A DNA stretch of 64,000 bases from Temnothorax longispinosus (Eukaryota; Arthropoda; Insecta; Hymenoptera; Formicidae). Location of the stretch: positions 9,382,176 to 9,446,175 of the forward strand of contig NC_092362.1 of NCBI RefSeq assembly GCF_030848805.1. The letters are read 5' to 3'. How positions within the stretch are numbered: the first letter of the stretch is position 1; every line of letters begins with the position of its first letter. Position numbers and translations under genes: made by a program. This document shows positions 11,673-23,000 of this stretch, in pieces. A model generated the notes under the pieces. That model saw only the letters and a program-made list of their open reading frames with translations, ran no database searches and was not told where the DNA came from.

Positions 11673-12293
11673 CAAAAGTCGTGTTTGCTCGACCCGACTG
11701 GCCAAATAATAAATATATTTCAAAATTCACAACGTTTCAACCGCATTTTCGGTCCTTCTCAAGTGATTCAGCTATGCATCCTCAAAACCGCGTACAAAAT
11801 ATCGATTACGTCGCTGACATCGTGCCCTAACCACATCATGCACACGTAAAGATATTCTGTGCGTCAAAACGGAAAGTGAGAGCGGTAGCGCAGAACGAAG
11901 AAACGTCGCAAGCCATAGCTGCGAACACATCAGTACAGCGTGACAGACGAAGTCATACTGATGACTTATGTATGACTTCGTCTGTCACGCTGTACTGATG
12001 TGTTCGCAGCTATGGCTTGCGACGTTTCTTCGTTCTGCGCTACCGCTCTCACTTTCCGTTTTGACGCACAGAATATCTTTACGTGTGCATGATGTGGTTA
12101 GGGCACGATGTCAGCGACGTAATCGATATTTTGTACGCGGTTTTGAGGATGCATAGCTGAATCACTTGAGAAGGACCGAAAATGCGGTTGAAACGTTGTG
12201 AATTTTGAAATATATTTATTATTTGGCCAGTCGGGTCGAGCAAACACGACTTTTGTTTTGTATTTATTTACTGGCGAAGGAAGCTTCTTATTT
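11673..12293. mobile_element. Penelope-like head-to-head fold-back inside env
   Basis: Two arms (about 11677-11960 and 11970-12256) are near-perfect inverted repeats around a centre at about 11966. The outer right end continues ATTTATTTACTGGCGA. That string and the GAAACG-containing 3' motif are shared with the larger Penelope-like dimer at 12934-16671. A 14-bp target duplication, TGCTTAATATAATT, lies at 11659-11672 and 12294-12307. Long, variable duplications and inverted partial copies are known for Penelope-like elements. No reverse transcriptase remains here; it is a short 3'-end dimer. It splits env just after its membrane anchor. Confidence 0.75.
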
Positions 12294-13164
12294 TGCTTAA
12301 TATAATTATTAACGTAAGTGTCGATCCTACGGGACATATGACATAGGGATTTTTTATTAGGGTGTCTTGGGATTTTTCCAATTCTTTATTTATCTCGGTT
12401 ATTTCTAGACTTAACTCCATTAATTCGTTCGGATTCCTGATTACAGGTTCTAATCTAATTTCTTTTTTCGCTTGTTCGTTAATATTTTTATTTATGTTTG
12501 TTAGCGTTAGGTTAAAATCTGCTAGGTGCATTTCTATTTGTCTCATAGTTGTTTGTCTTTTTGTTTTTATAATAATGTCGGGTGTGGTTAGTTTACAATT
12601 TTCGTTTATACTTAGTTTTCCTGTTCGTTCGATTTCTACCTTTTGTTCCGCCTGATCGTTTGTGACGTGACAAATGTCGCGTCCCTTACCCCAGATGGGA
12701 GCTCGGCCGAGGGAGGCGTCAGGGATGGTGCCTCCGCCCGAGGCGGGCGGAGAGCGAACTTGTAGGTTAGGATTGAGATCTTTTGCGAGCGTTACAGGTC
12801 GAGGGAGTGCGGAGCAGATGGCCGGGGTCACGACGAGTGTAACGGCTTATGCCGCGTCGAGGGACTTACGGCTGGACAACCAGGAGCTTCCGAGGGCGTA
12901 CGGTCGGCGGGCGGGTCACGCTGGGGCCCACAGCAGAGATCCCAGGTTTAGGTCTCTGCTACATAGCCTGTGGAGGGGATAGGCTGTGGAGGGGATAGGA
13001 TCGCGTCACGTGACGCTGACGCACACAAGCCAAGCGCCCCGTGTACATGTGCGCTCAGCGCTCGGCCAGCCTCGGCCAGCTAGAGAGAGCAAACATGCTA
13101 TGCTCTTTCTCTTTCTCTCTTGAACCGGAGCGTCGTCAGCCTCGCAGACGAAATACGTATATTA

Positions 13165-14055
13165 TAGCCCGGGAGGTAACGACACAAAAATGTCAGCGAT
13201 TTGATTAGTCTTGGAACAAAGTAATTTCTCTTGTTTTAGTAGTGTTGTTAATGAAATGCAGAGTCTGGCTGCGCTGTCTCGCTGGAATGGGCGTTGCGGC
13301 GCCTTTGATCTTGTCGAAAAAACACTTATGTTGGAAGAATTTTATTAGTGCCAGATGAATAAATTAATCATTTTAATAAATAAAGTTAATTGATTTTTTA
13401 TAAGCGTATACTTGCATAATGTTGACTATTTTAAAATATAGTTTTATTTTTAAATTACTTTATTTCTGATTATTAAATAATTAATTACACATCATTCCAC
13501 TACTAATAAGCACGAAATCGTTTACGTTTTTCTTTTTGGACAAGTAAAATCTTTTTCAATGAGTAATGCGTTAATAATATTTAGAGATACAGCGGGCAAC
13601 GAGCTACCGGCGCGCTCGTGCAGACGACTTTAAAAGGGGTGCCAGACCAATTTTCCAGCCAGTACAAGTAGCCAGACTTATTTTTTTATAATTTTATATA
13701 TTTAAACTACCATCTTGACAAGTTACAGCTCTAATCAAATGATTCTACAAATCGACTTTTTACAACGACTTTGGGAGGATGCCAGACTCATTTTCCAGTG
13801 TCGGTTACATGCCAGACTTTTCTAAAACATTTCTTTATACAAAAAACAATAAATATATAAAAGCTCAGCACTAATAAAATTCTTCCAACATAAGTGTTTT
13901 TTCGACAAGATCAAAGGCGCCGCAACGCCCATTCCAGCGAGACAGCGCAGCCAGACTCTGCATTTCATCAACAACACTACTAAAACAAGAGAAATTACTT
14001 TGTTCCAAGACTAATCAAATCGCTGAGCACTTTTGTGTCGTTACCTCCCGGGCTA
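13165..14055. mobile_element. 891-bp Harbinger-type MITE with 187-bp terminal repeats
   Basis: Ends are TAGCCCGGGAGGTAACG and its complement, with inverted arms of about 187 bases at 13165-13351 and 13869-14055. TTA duplications are at 13162-13164 and 14056-14058. The other arm of the surrounding Penelope dimer preserves the empty site (ATA-TTA-GCGGC near 16440), which proves both the borders and the 3-bp TTA duplication. No open frame of interest is present, so it is non-autonomous. Confidence 0.92.
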
Positions 14056-14658
14056 TTAGCGGCTTGACTGTCGCGTGCGTCTTTCTACACTAGATGCGAT
14101 CAGATGCGATACACTATCATATCGCTTAATGATTTTACAATTTAGAAGTTAAAATCATTAATTAATTAAATTACAATTTCTTGTGTATATAAAATGTATT
14201 AACTTAAAAACAAAACCGAGAACTTGAGTCGCCAGTAAATAATTAACAATCAGCACAGGAGTGTGTTCGACCAAACTGGTAATTTTATTATTCAAAAGAC
14301 GCTACGTTTCGACCGCAAAATTAGGTCCTTTTCAAGCGTGTATAACTCACAAATATTATTTAGTTAGACATAGTTGCCAAAATACGCCGAATCTAAAAAC
14401 TAAACATTAGATTTGTAGAACGCGACAAGCAGAATAAGTCCAGAAACATTATATAAATAAAAATAACTTACATATTGGAGTGTTAATTACAAGACATAAA
14501 ACACAGTTTAACTATATTTCCGTTGTCCGTATTATATCAGAGAGACGAATCCCTGTCGTGCGACGGTAAAATTGCGACTGACAAGAAAGGACAGAACAAT
14601 AAACATTGGCTTCGAATTTTTCTGAAGTAAAGAGAGGGAAGTAGACGAGAAGGGGATA

Positions 14659-14850
14659 TTACGTTTCCTTTATGATATGTTTATAGAGAGCATTGAGACT
14701 TTCCGTGTCATTTTGCATATTAATAGTGTTGTCCGAATTTTTAATAAAAAACATCTCGGCTAATTCCCTCTTTCTAATCAGTTTTTCTTTGTGCATTATC
14801 TCTGGATTCCCCCAATCAAAGTCATGTCCACGGGGATATTCGATGTTCAC
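14659..14850 (-). pseudogene. Truncated Penelope endonuclease C-terminus
   Basis: Encodes the last roughly 60 residues of the Penelope protein (includes GNPEIMHKEKLIRKRE), almost identical to the end of the plus-strand copy at 15660-15835. It belongs to the 5'-truncated left half of the inverted dimer and lacks the reverse transcriptase and the GIY-YIG core. Confidence 0.85.
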
Positions 14851-15835
14851 TAACTACAGAGTATTTACCAGCTGGTTTTCTGATATCCTTCTCAACATCT
14901 CATTATTTTTCAGATATGTGGACAATATTTTCGCGGTCGTCCCGAGAAAACATGTGGACCTGATACTTACAGTTTTTAATGATTATCATCCTAGACTCAA
15001 AACATACGAAATTGAAAATAACGGGTCTCTTAACTTCCTCGACACAACTGTCATTAGAAATGGCAATACTCTGCTAACGAATTGGTATCGAAAACAAACG
15101 TTCTCGGGAAGATGTACAAACTTTTATTCAAACCAACCTTTAAAATACAAGTTAAATACCATCACAAGTTTAGTTGATCGTGCGATACTACTTTCTGATA
15201 AAAGATTCCATAGCAATAATATCAAAACAGTCAAAGACATCTTAAATAACAACAATTTTCCAAAACAAATTATTAATAAACACATTTTAAATAGGTTACA
15301 CCTCTTAAAAACACGTGATACCTTACATAACATCTCCACGGACAATAAAACAGAATTTGATTTAAAGAGGTGCATGCTGTTACCATACATAAAGGATTTA
15401 AGCGAAAATATTAATCACACGCTGAGAAAGTGCCATATTACGTCTCTGTTCACAATTCCTAAAAAATTAGATTGCCTGATTAACCGCGGTACAGATAAAA
15501 TTAATGATCTGAAACAAACGGAAATCGTATACAAGATCAAGTGTAAAGATTGTAATGCTATATATATAGGGCAGACAAAAAGGCATCTTTGCACGCGTCT
15601 GAAAGAACACCAGAAGGATATCAAAAAACCAGCTGGCAAATACTCTGTAGTTAATGAGCATCGAATATCCCGTGGACATGACTTTGCTTGGGGGAATCCA
15701 GAGATAATGCACAAAGAAAAACTGATTAGAAAGAGGGAATTAGCCGAGATGTTTTTTATTAAAAATTTGGACAACACTATTAATATGCAAAATGACACGG
15801 AGAGTCTCAATGCTCTCTATAAACATATATCATAA
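14851..15835 (+). pseudogene. Penelope-like reverse transcriptase/GIY-YIG endonuclease, 5' truncated
   Basis: About 328 codons are open to TAA. The N-terminal part holds the end of the reverse transcriptase palm: motif C reads YVDNIF instead of the expected YVDD, so one catalytic Asp is replaced by Asn. It is followed by the family-typical FLDTTV block. The C-terminal part is a GIY-YIG nuclease: VYKIKCKDCNAIYIGQTK, then TRLKEHQ with the conserved Arg. A Cys pair (CKDC) sits at its start, as in Penelope endonucleases. Motifs 1-5 of the reverse transcriptase are missing, because the frame starts at the dimer junction. It is non-autonomous. Confidence 0.88.
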
Positions 15836-17365
15836 AGGAAACGTAATATCCCCTTCTCGTTTACTTCCCTCTCTTTACTTCAGAAAAATTCGAAGCCAAT
15901 GTTTATTGTTCTGTCCTTTCTTGTCAGTCGCAATTTTACCATCGCACGACAGGGATTCGTCTCTCTGATATAATACGGACAACGAAAATATAGTTAAACT
16001 GTCTTTTATGTCTTGTAATTAACACTCCAATATGTAAGTTATTTTTATTTATATAATGTTTCTGGACTTATTCTGCTTGTCGCGTTCTACAAAATCTTTA
16101 GTTTTTAGATTCGGCGTATTTTGGCAACTGTCTAACTAAATAATATTTGTGAGTTATACACGCTTGAAAAGGACCTAATTTTGCGGTCGAAACGTAGCGT
16201 CTTTTGAATAATAAAATTACCAGTTTGGTCGAACACAACTCCTGTGCTGATTGTTAATTATTTACTGGCGACTCAAGTTCTCGGTTTTGTTTTTAAGTTA
16301 ATACTTTTTATATACACAAGAAATTGTAATTTAATTAATTAATGATTTTAACTTCTAAATTGTAAAATCATTAAGCGATATGATAGTGTATCGCATCTGA
16401 TCGCATCTAGTGTAGAAAGACGCACGCGACAGTCAAGCCGCTAATATACGTATTTCGTCTGCGAGGCTGACGACGCGCCGGTTCAAGAGAGAAAGAGAAA
16501 GAGCATAGCATGTTTGCTCTCTCTAGCTGGCCGAGGCTGGCCGAGCGCTGAGCGCACATGTACACGGGGCGCTTGGCTTGTGTGCGTCAGCGTCACGTGA
16601 CGCGATCCTATCCCCTCCACAGCCTATCCCCTCCACAGGCTATGTAGCAGAGACCTAAACCTGGGATCTCTGGCCCACAGCCGGCAGATCAGCTGACCAA
16701 ACCAGGCGTCACAGGTGGCACGAGAGCACTGCAGCCCGAATACGGAGGACGCGGAGAGGGGGACGCCCCGACGAAGGTCCCCGTTGAGGAACGGGACCAC
16801 CACCGCTGTGTATCGCCCCCGGTCGACGAGCCATGGCCCGTCCAGCCTGGCCGTCGAGGAACCGGACGATGAGACGCGGCCTGGACAGCCGGTCTCAAAT
16901 AGGCGGAATTTGAAACCACCGCCGGCGGATGGGCGCAGTGACGAGGGGCGCTCTAGTGGGGCGCGGCGATCGCCTAGAGGGATCGCTGGCAGGCCAGGGC
17001 GCAGCACCGACCAGGCTAGGGAAACCGGCGCGCGCGGGCGCGCGCGGGCCCTGCGTGGTCCCGCCGGACCGAGGAAACGCCACTGTCGTGCGAGCCGCCA
17101 TCCCGGCAACATCCAGCCCTAAAGAGCGAGCGACGAGCCGCCGGAACGAGACGACTTTGTAAGGCCACTGCTCAGCCTTCCTCTAAGTAAGATCGCGAGA
17201 ATACCGAGGCCCTCCCGGGAGTCGCGTTGTGCCGCGGTAAAGTATGAAATCGGCCGTAGTTAAAGAATATCGAGTGCCATACCGCGGGAGGGCCCGTGCG
17301 ACGAAGTAATCGCGAGTGCCCGTCTCGGGGATGAGAACGCACGGCCGCCGACAGTCAGCGTGCTC

Positions 17366-17480
17366 GTAATTTCGTGGCGTGTGATATCGTTTCGTGTACT
17401 TTCGTTGCGTGTAATTTCGTTGTGAATAATTTCGTTTCGCGTAATTTCGTTGCGGGTGATTTCGTCGCGTGGAATTTCAG
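17366..17480 (+). repeat. Degenerate 15-16-bp minisatellite
   Basis: About seven units of a GTGTAATTTCGTTGC-type motif in tandem, with substitutions. On the minus strand they would encode a T-K-x-H-A repeat, but that frame has no other support. Confidence 0.8.
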
Positions 17481-18084
17481 AATCGCCGTTGGCTTAGCCG
17501 TGCCGTAGTTTTGAGTAGTGGCTCTCGCGCGTGAGAAAGCCTCGTAGTTATCGTTGCCGGTTAAGTTCATGCCATTTGTGATTAGCTATACGTGCGTTTC
17601 ATCGGGATTAATGGCCCTCGGTTGTGTCGAGTTTACGAGTGAGGCCATTCGTGCGTTTCGAGGGGAGAGAAGATCCCCAGCGTTGTCGCGATAGATCGTA
17701 GGGAAATTGCGTTAATTGTTCATTTGTTAGACGTAGACGTTTTGAGTATTTCGCGTTTGACCGTCCGGGTAGAATTCGCTGCAACTTATGTCGGGGAATA
17801 CTCTTGTACGAATTCAATCGGGATTGCCGTGCAGTTCAGCGACGGAATGAGTATCGCGCTCGTGGGGTGACACGTGGCGTGTACTCGAATTCTGCTTGTT
17901 CGCCGTGGAACACGCTATCGTCCACATGTTATCTGCCTTAACCGAAATATAATTTTATGTTTTATGTTATTCGAGTGTAATGATTGCGCTACGCTCCCTC
18001 TCCTATTCCACCCGCGGTCAATCAAAGAAGCCCACGCCTGAGAAATACTGCGATCTCGTGAATCGTGGTGCGTAGAATCGCACC

Positions 18085-18095
18085 TGGCGCCCAAC
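18085..18095 (+). promoter_or_regulatory. Possible lysine-tRNA primer-binding sequence
   Basis: TGGCGCCCAAC matches the start of the primer site used by retroviruses primed by lysine tRNA (established knowledge). It lies two bases after a CA that could end an LTR. No gag follows, so its role is uncertain. Confidence 0.3.
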
Positions 18096-19682
18096 CTAAC
18101 ATCTTAAGAATACTCAGTCGAGCTACCATCGGGGTTTCGGAGAGAAGTATCGCGAATCTATATAGAGATTATAGTGAAGAAAGCGACGGCGCGCTCCTCC
18201 ACGGCCGGCGAGACCGTGAGGACATCGTCGTCGTCGTCGCACGTTACATTGGATCGCTATCTTTTGTTTTCTCGGCGCTGAGAACAGCCACGCCTGGGGT
18301 TCGCTCAACGCTACCCACAAGGTTACGTCTGACACCATTTGCCGCCTCTCGCAGGCGTTTACATATCCCGGCGTCCCCACATAAACTTGCACTTCGCATG
18401 GTGCGTTGGTCCCCACAAAATATATCGGGCAGTTTCGGTCACATACGTACTCTGCTCCGTTTCGTTTACAGTCGTTTAAATCGCGTTCCTCTAGCGTTAT
18501 GTAATTATGATTCTCTTTGTCTATTGCTAATATGTTGTGAGTAATTCTTAGGAATGTGAAAATATTCGCGTGGTTAGGGACAGGTAATGGTGTCGTTTTT
18601 ATTATGTCATACACGGGGTATGCTACCACGGGAAATTTGATTATCGTATAAATGTTCGGTTTATCATAATATGCGTTAATTTCTACATAGTTTTGTATCT
18701 CGTTCCAATTTTCTACTCTAGTTTTAAACGGAAAGTGGGATCCCTACGTCAATTGTGACGTTGCCTCTTTTAGTTCGGTTATTATTTTTTCTATGGGTAA
18801 TAGGCGGGTGAGTATTACTCCTTCCCGCGAATATGTGAGGTAGTCTATTGTGTCTTTTACGTCTTCCATTAGATCTTCTGTAATTGCGGTTAGTATTAAA
18901 AGCTGTTCGTCTATTTCTTCTCTTTTTGCGTACAGTGCTGTTTCCAGCTGTATCCGTCTCGTGACGTTCGTCATCAGTTGTTCGTTGTGGTACAACGATT
19001 TTTCTAAGGCCTCCATGTGGCCTATCGTGGCATTTATCACCTTTAATTGGCTTTTTGCGGTGTGCCGTAGAGTCTGTTGCTGATTTTGTATCAGTTCAAG
19101 CTGCTCCTGTATGTGTTTTGCGTCGTCGGCATCCATAGTGCCGAACAGCGTTTTGCTGATCGTGCTGATCGCGTCTATTAACCCTCGCTTATTATTATTT
19201 GTTTTATATATAGTCTGTAATCGCGTTAATAATTGCGTTAATTTTTTGTTATTTTTCTCTATCGTGTGGAGAATGTTTTTGCACGTCTGCTGTGTGTCCT
19301 TTGCGATTATCGTTTCGCATACTTCTTCGGCTTGCTGTAGAAATTCCTGAAGTTGGTGATATCGGTTTCCTAGGGCTGCTACGTCGATTTTAATCGCTAG
19401 TTTCCAAGTAGCTTCTACCTGTTGCAATTGTCCGGTTCTCTCAAAGTATATTCCCGGCTCGCTGCTGAATTGTCGTATCTCGTACGATGGTGCTGTCTCA
19501 GGTTTCGCTTTTTTCGCGAAGTGCTGGACGACGATCAGCGTCCTGTAAGATAAGGACTCATGTTACCTTTCTTCGAATTTTTACCTTGGCTTGATAATGT
19601 CCTCTCCTCGCGTTTTTTCTTTCCTCGCGCGTTTAGTTGCTCTTGAGACGTAGTCCAGAGTACCTTAATCAATTTTATTAAA

Positions 19683-20000
19683 ATGCGTTGCATTCAGTGT
19701 AACTTATTTTTCGCGCCGGCGTCTTGTGACGCTTGTATGCGTAGTTATTGGTTGAGGGCGGCGCGAGCGGGTGCCGTCAGTTTGCCTGGTGCGCCTACTA
19801 CTAGTGCGGGGCCCTCCTCGTCTCGCTCGCCCCTTCCCTCTTACGCGGAAGCGGGGCCCTCCTCGTCTCGCTCGCCCCCTCCGTCCTATATGGAAGCGGT
19901 CTTAACACCCCCGGGCACCTGGGTGCTTATCCAGCCCTTGGAGGTCACGTTGTATGTGGCCTCCGGGCGACGTGTTGTGCGGATGACCCGCCGTGATTGA
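19683..20000 (+). CDS. Antisense small ORF between pol and env, Cys-rich with PPxY
   Basis: A 105-residue frame lies on the strand opposite to the provirus genes, in the roughly 540-base spacer between integrase and env. The N-terminus has CIQC and CDAC pairs nine residues apart, a possible zinc-binding module. The middle contains two units of GPSSSRSP(L/P)PSY, the second giving PPPSY, a PPxY motif of the kind that recruits WW-domain proteins. The repeat comes from a 45-bp tandem duplication. A strong donor-like CG/GTAAGT follows the stop at 20006-20011. There is no homologue I can name; it may be a real antisense accessory gene or a chance frame in GC-richer DNA. Confidence 0.35.
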   Translation: MRCIQCNLFFAPASCDACMRSYWLRAARAGAVSLPGAPTTSAGPSSSRSPLPSYAEAGPSSSRSPPPSYMEAVLTPPGTWVLIQPLEVTLYVASGRRVVRMTRRD

Positions 20001-20087
20001 TGTTCGGTAAGTACATTTTATCTTATTTTCCTTAGTTTTTACTATCGCTTACTTTCTATTGCTTGTTTTTGTTCTTTTGCGCTGTTT

Positions 20088-23000
20088 TTACTGTTCTATA
20101 AAGGGCTTTAATCGGTTTACGTGTACTCGCGTGGTTTTCCGTCCCTTTTTGATCGTATAATTTACGTCTGAGTGTTTTTCAATTACTTCGTACGGTCCTA
20201 TCCACGGGGATTCTAATTTTTTCGATCTCCCTCTACGCACCGTTTCGTCGTGCAAGAGAACTTTGTCTCCCACTCGGAAATTGATTTCTTTTGTTTTCTT
20301 ATCATACGTCTCCTTGGCCTTAGATTTTTCGTTTCGCAAATGTTCCTTTGCAACTCGTTGTGTCGCTCTTAATTTTTCTTTTAGCTCTTGCGCGTAATCG
20401 TCATAAGTATACGTTGGTTTCGGTGGTTGCGACAGTGTCGTCGGTAGTGTCGCTCGGTGCCCGTATACTAATTCAAAGGGTGTAAACCCGGTCGCTGTGT
20501 GTGGCGTCGTGTTATACGCGAACATTGCGTATGGCGTCCATTCGTCCCAGTCTGTCTGGTCCGCGTTAATATAATGTCGCAAGTATTCGGCTAATGTTCT
20601 ATGAGAGCGTTCCAATGCTCCATTACTCTCGGGATGGTAGGCCGTTGTTTGAATTTTTTCTATCTTCAATAATTTACACGTGCTTTTAAATATCTCGCTA
20701 AGGAAATTCGTTCCTCTATCCGTCAGTATTTTGTCGGGGATACCGTATTCAAAGATAATCTTTGTGACGAATTCTTTCGCGATTGTATTCGCTTCTTGAT
20801 TAGGTACGGGTATCGCCTTACTGAATTTCGATAAATTATCCTGAAACGTGAGGATATATTTATTTCCGTTTTCGGTCACCGTCAGTGGTCCTACTATATC
20901 TAGAGCACATTTTTCGAACGGTTTGTCCGCGGTGTCTGTTATTACTAAGGGTGCTTTATTTTTTCGCGATAACTTGTTCTTCTGACATAGTTCGCATTTG
21001 TTAATGTAATCTTCGACGTCTCGAGTTAATCCTCTCTAATTATGCGTCAACCTTATTCGGTTTATGGTGCGTTCCACACCCTGATGTCCTCCTACAGGTG
21101 CATCATGGTATTCGTATAATATACGTTGCTTCTCTTCTTCTGTGTATTTTCTTTCGCTCTCCTCTTCGTTATTCTCTTCCTTCTCTATCTTGTTGATATC
21201 TGTCGGAACATGTCGACTCAGCGCATCCGCGTTTCTATTCTCTTGACCGGCCTTGTGTACGATAGTGTAATCGTATTCTTCTAATTTCAATCTCCATCGG
21301 ATTAATCGTGATCCGGGGTCCTTTACGTTAAATAGCCAAACCAATGATTTATGGTCTGTCACTACGGTAAATTTTGTTCCATAAACGTATGGTCGGAAGT
21401 GTTTCACCGCCCATACTATCGCTAGTAATTCTTTCTCGGTAGTATTATAATTTTGCTCGGCTTTAGATAGTACTCTGCTCGCATACGCCACGGGTTGATC
21501 TTGACCTATCTTTCCCTGTGACAGTATGGCTCCTATTGCGTAATCTGACGCGTCGGTCGTTACTATAAATTCTTGGGAGAAGTCCGGGTATTTTAATACC
21601 GGTGCTGTAGTTAGTTTTTCCTTAAGTATTTCAAATGCGTTTTGTTGCTCTGCGTTCCACTCGAATTTGATATCTTTTCTGGTCATTTTTGTGAGTGGCT
21701 TGGCAATTGCTGAAAAATCTTTAATAAATCTTCGATAATATCCGGCTAATCCCACGAAAGCCTGGATGTCCTTTACCTTTGTTGGTCTCGGGAAGCTTTT
21801 TACTGCTTCTAATTTTGAAGGGTCTGGCAAGATTCCGTTTTCTGTTATTACATGTCCGAGATACGTCACTTCTTTCCGAAGGAATTCGCATTTATCGGGC
21901 TGTAATTTCAAATTATATTTTCTCAGTCTTTTTAGCACTTCAATTAATCTCTTATTGTGCTCTTGCAAACTTGCTCCGTATACTATTATATCGTCTAGAT
22001 AGACTAAGCATTGTAATCCTACTAGTCCTGCTAAAACGGCTATTATTGCTCGTTGAAATGTCGCTGGGGCATTTTTCAATCCAAAAGGCATTCGATTATA
22101 CTCGTAATGTCCGTATTGTGTCGAGAACGCTGTTTTTTCTTTATCTTCTTCTTCCATCGGGATTTGATGATATCCCGAGGCGAGGTCTAGCGTGGTAAAA
22201 TATTTTGCTTTTCCCAGTTGGTCTAGGATATCGGTTATGTTTGGCAATGGGAAGGAATCTCCCTCCGTTAGGTCGTTCACAAACCGAAAATCTATTACCA
22301 CTCTCAGTTTTAATTTTCCTGATGCGTCTCTTTTCTTTGGTACTACTAGCAACGGCGCATTCCACGGGCTCGTGCTAGGTCTAATAATTCCGTTTTTCAA
22401 CATTTCTTTCACTTGTCTATTCACTTCTTCCTTGTGCTTTTCTGGTAAACGGTACGGTCGGACGTTGACCGGTACGCTGCCCGCCTTCGTGGTAATCTTA
22501 TGCGCGACGATATCAGTGCATGTCAGTGGTTCTCCTTTCACATGCAATACATCGCTGTAATCTCTGCAAATTTCCATAATGGTTTTCTTTTCTTCTTCGT
22601 TTAAGTGTTGCGTGCGTATCAATTTTTCGACTTTTTCGCTACGCGGCATTGCTTCTTTTGCTTTGTCTACTTGGTTTACTTCTACCTCTTTTGCTTCTGC
22701 TTGCTCTAACTCTTCTAGTGTTACTTGGGGCATTAGCATTTCGACTGTCTTCTCCGTCGTATTTAGTATGCTTGCCGGACATAGAAAGTTTTCTGGCATC
22801 ACTAGGCAGTTTCCTATGAACACTCCTGGCATTGTCTCTTCTGCCTGTATTATTCCTAGTGAATTTTTATCGGTCGCGACTTGTACTATTGTCTCGCTTC
22901 GCGGTTTCAAAACCATTTTCTTATACGGGTATAATTTTAATGTGCTATTCCCTATGCGTATTGCGCTCGACTCGTAACTATATGACGCTCGATGTTTCTT

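Larger units (their letters stand above)
12934..16671 (+). mobile_element. Penelope-like element, head-to-head inverted dimer
   Basis: A 9-bp duplication GGCCCACAG lies at 12925-12933 and 16672-16680. The right copy (about 14850-16671, plus strand) carries the 3' part of the coding region and a 0.8-kb 3' region. The left copy is its inverted, 5'-truncated partner (minus strand, 14850 down to 12934), enlarged by an 891-bp MITE. The arms are near identical over roughly 1 kb. Both 3' ends point outward. Such inverted or tandem partial copies, with variable target duplications, are established for Penelope-like elements. Confidence 0.85.
12669..18240 (+). mobile_element. GC-rich insertion of unknown class, split by a Penelope dimer
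   Basis: Inserted in env with a possible 4-bp ACGT duplication (12665-12668 and 18241-18244). Excluding the nested Penelope dimer it is about 1.8 kb (12669-12933 plus 16681-18240). It is far more GC-rich than anything nearby and both strands stay open over long GC-driven frames, none with a recognisable domain. It holds a degenerate 15-16-bp tandem repeat at 17366-17480 and a GGCCCTCCCG/CGGGAGGGCC inverted pair near 17209 and 17284. Near its right end, TGGCGCCCAAC at 18085-18095 resembles a lysine-tRNA primer site just after a CA. It could therefore be a long LTR plus leader of a truncated retroelement, or an unrelated non-autonomous element. Confidence 0.5.
12308..19549 (-). pseudogene. env: env-like gene, interrupted and with a nonsense codon
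   Basis: Retroviral envelope-like protein of the errantivirus/baculovirus F class. The N-terminal exon probably begins at a splice acceptor (TCCTTATCTTACAG on the minus strand, exon from about 19549), as expected for spliced env mRNA. At 18747-19427 a basic cleavage-type site (NNNKRG) is followed by a hydrophobic fusion-peptide-like segment (LIDAIS...LFG) and long helices. The next part, to about 18245, has a Cys-rich ectodomain in the same frame but after a TAG at 18744-18746. The membrane-proximal and anchor part lies at 12308-12664. A GC-rich insertion (12669-18240) separates them, and the fold-back at 11673-12293 removes the tail. Non-functional as read. Confidence 0.8.

Noticed and set aside
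12674..12982. 102-residue plus-strand frame and its partner at 16624-17112
   Set aside because: GC-driven frames inside the unknown insertion that run across a Penelope border, so they cannot be one gene.
14869..14920. Splice acceptor TTTTTCAG before the Penelope YVDN motif
   Set aside because: The frame is open through it and the residues on both sides match the expected reverse transcriptase order, so no intron is needed.
16715..17162. Several overlapping GC-rich frames on both strands
   Set aside because: High GC lowers stop frequency; Arg/Pro/Gly-rich composition in every frame and no recognisable motif.
17355..17570. Minus-strand frame with T-K repeats
   Set aside because: It is the translation of a 15-16-bp tandem repeat; no other support.
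21766..22977. Plus-strand frames of 74-139 residues
   Set aside because: Antisense shadows of pol; the minus strand has clear protease and reverse-transcriptase motifs.
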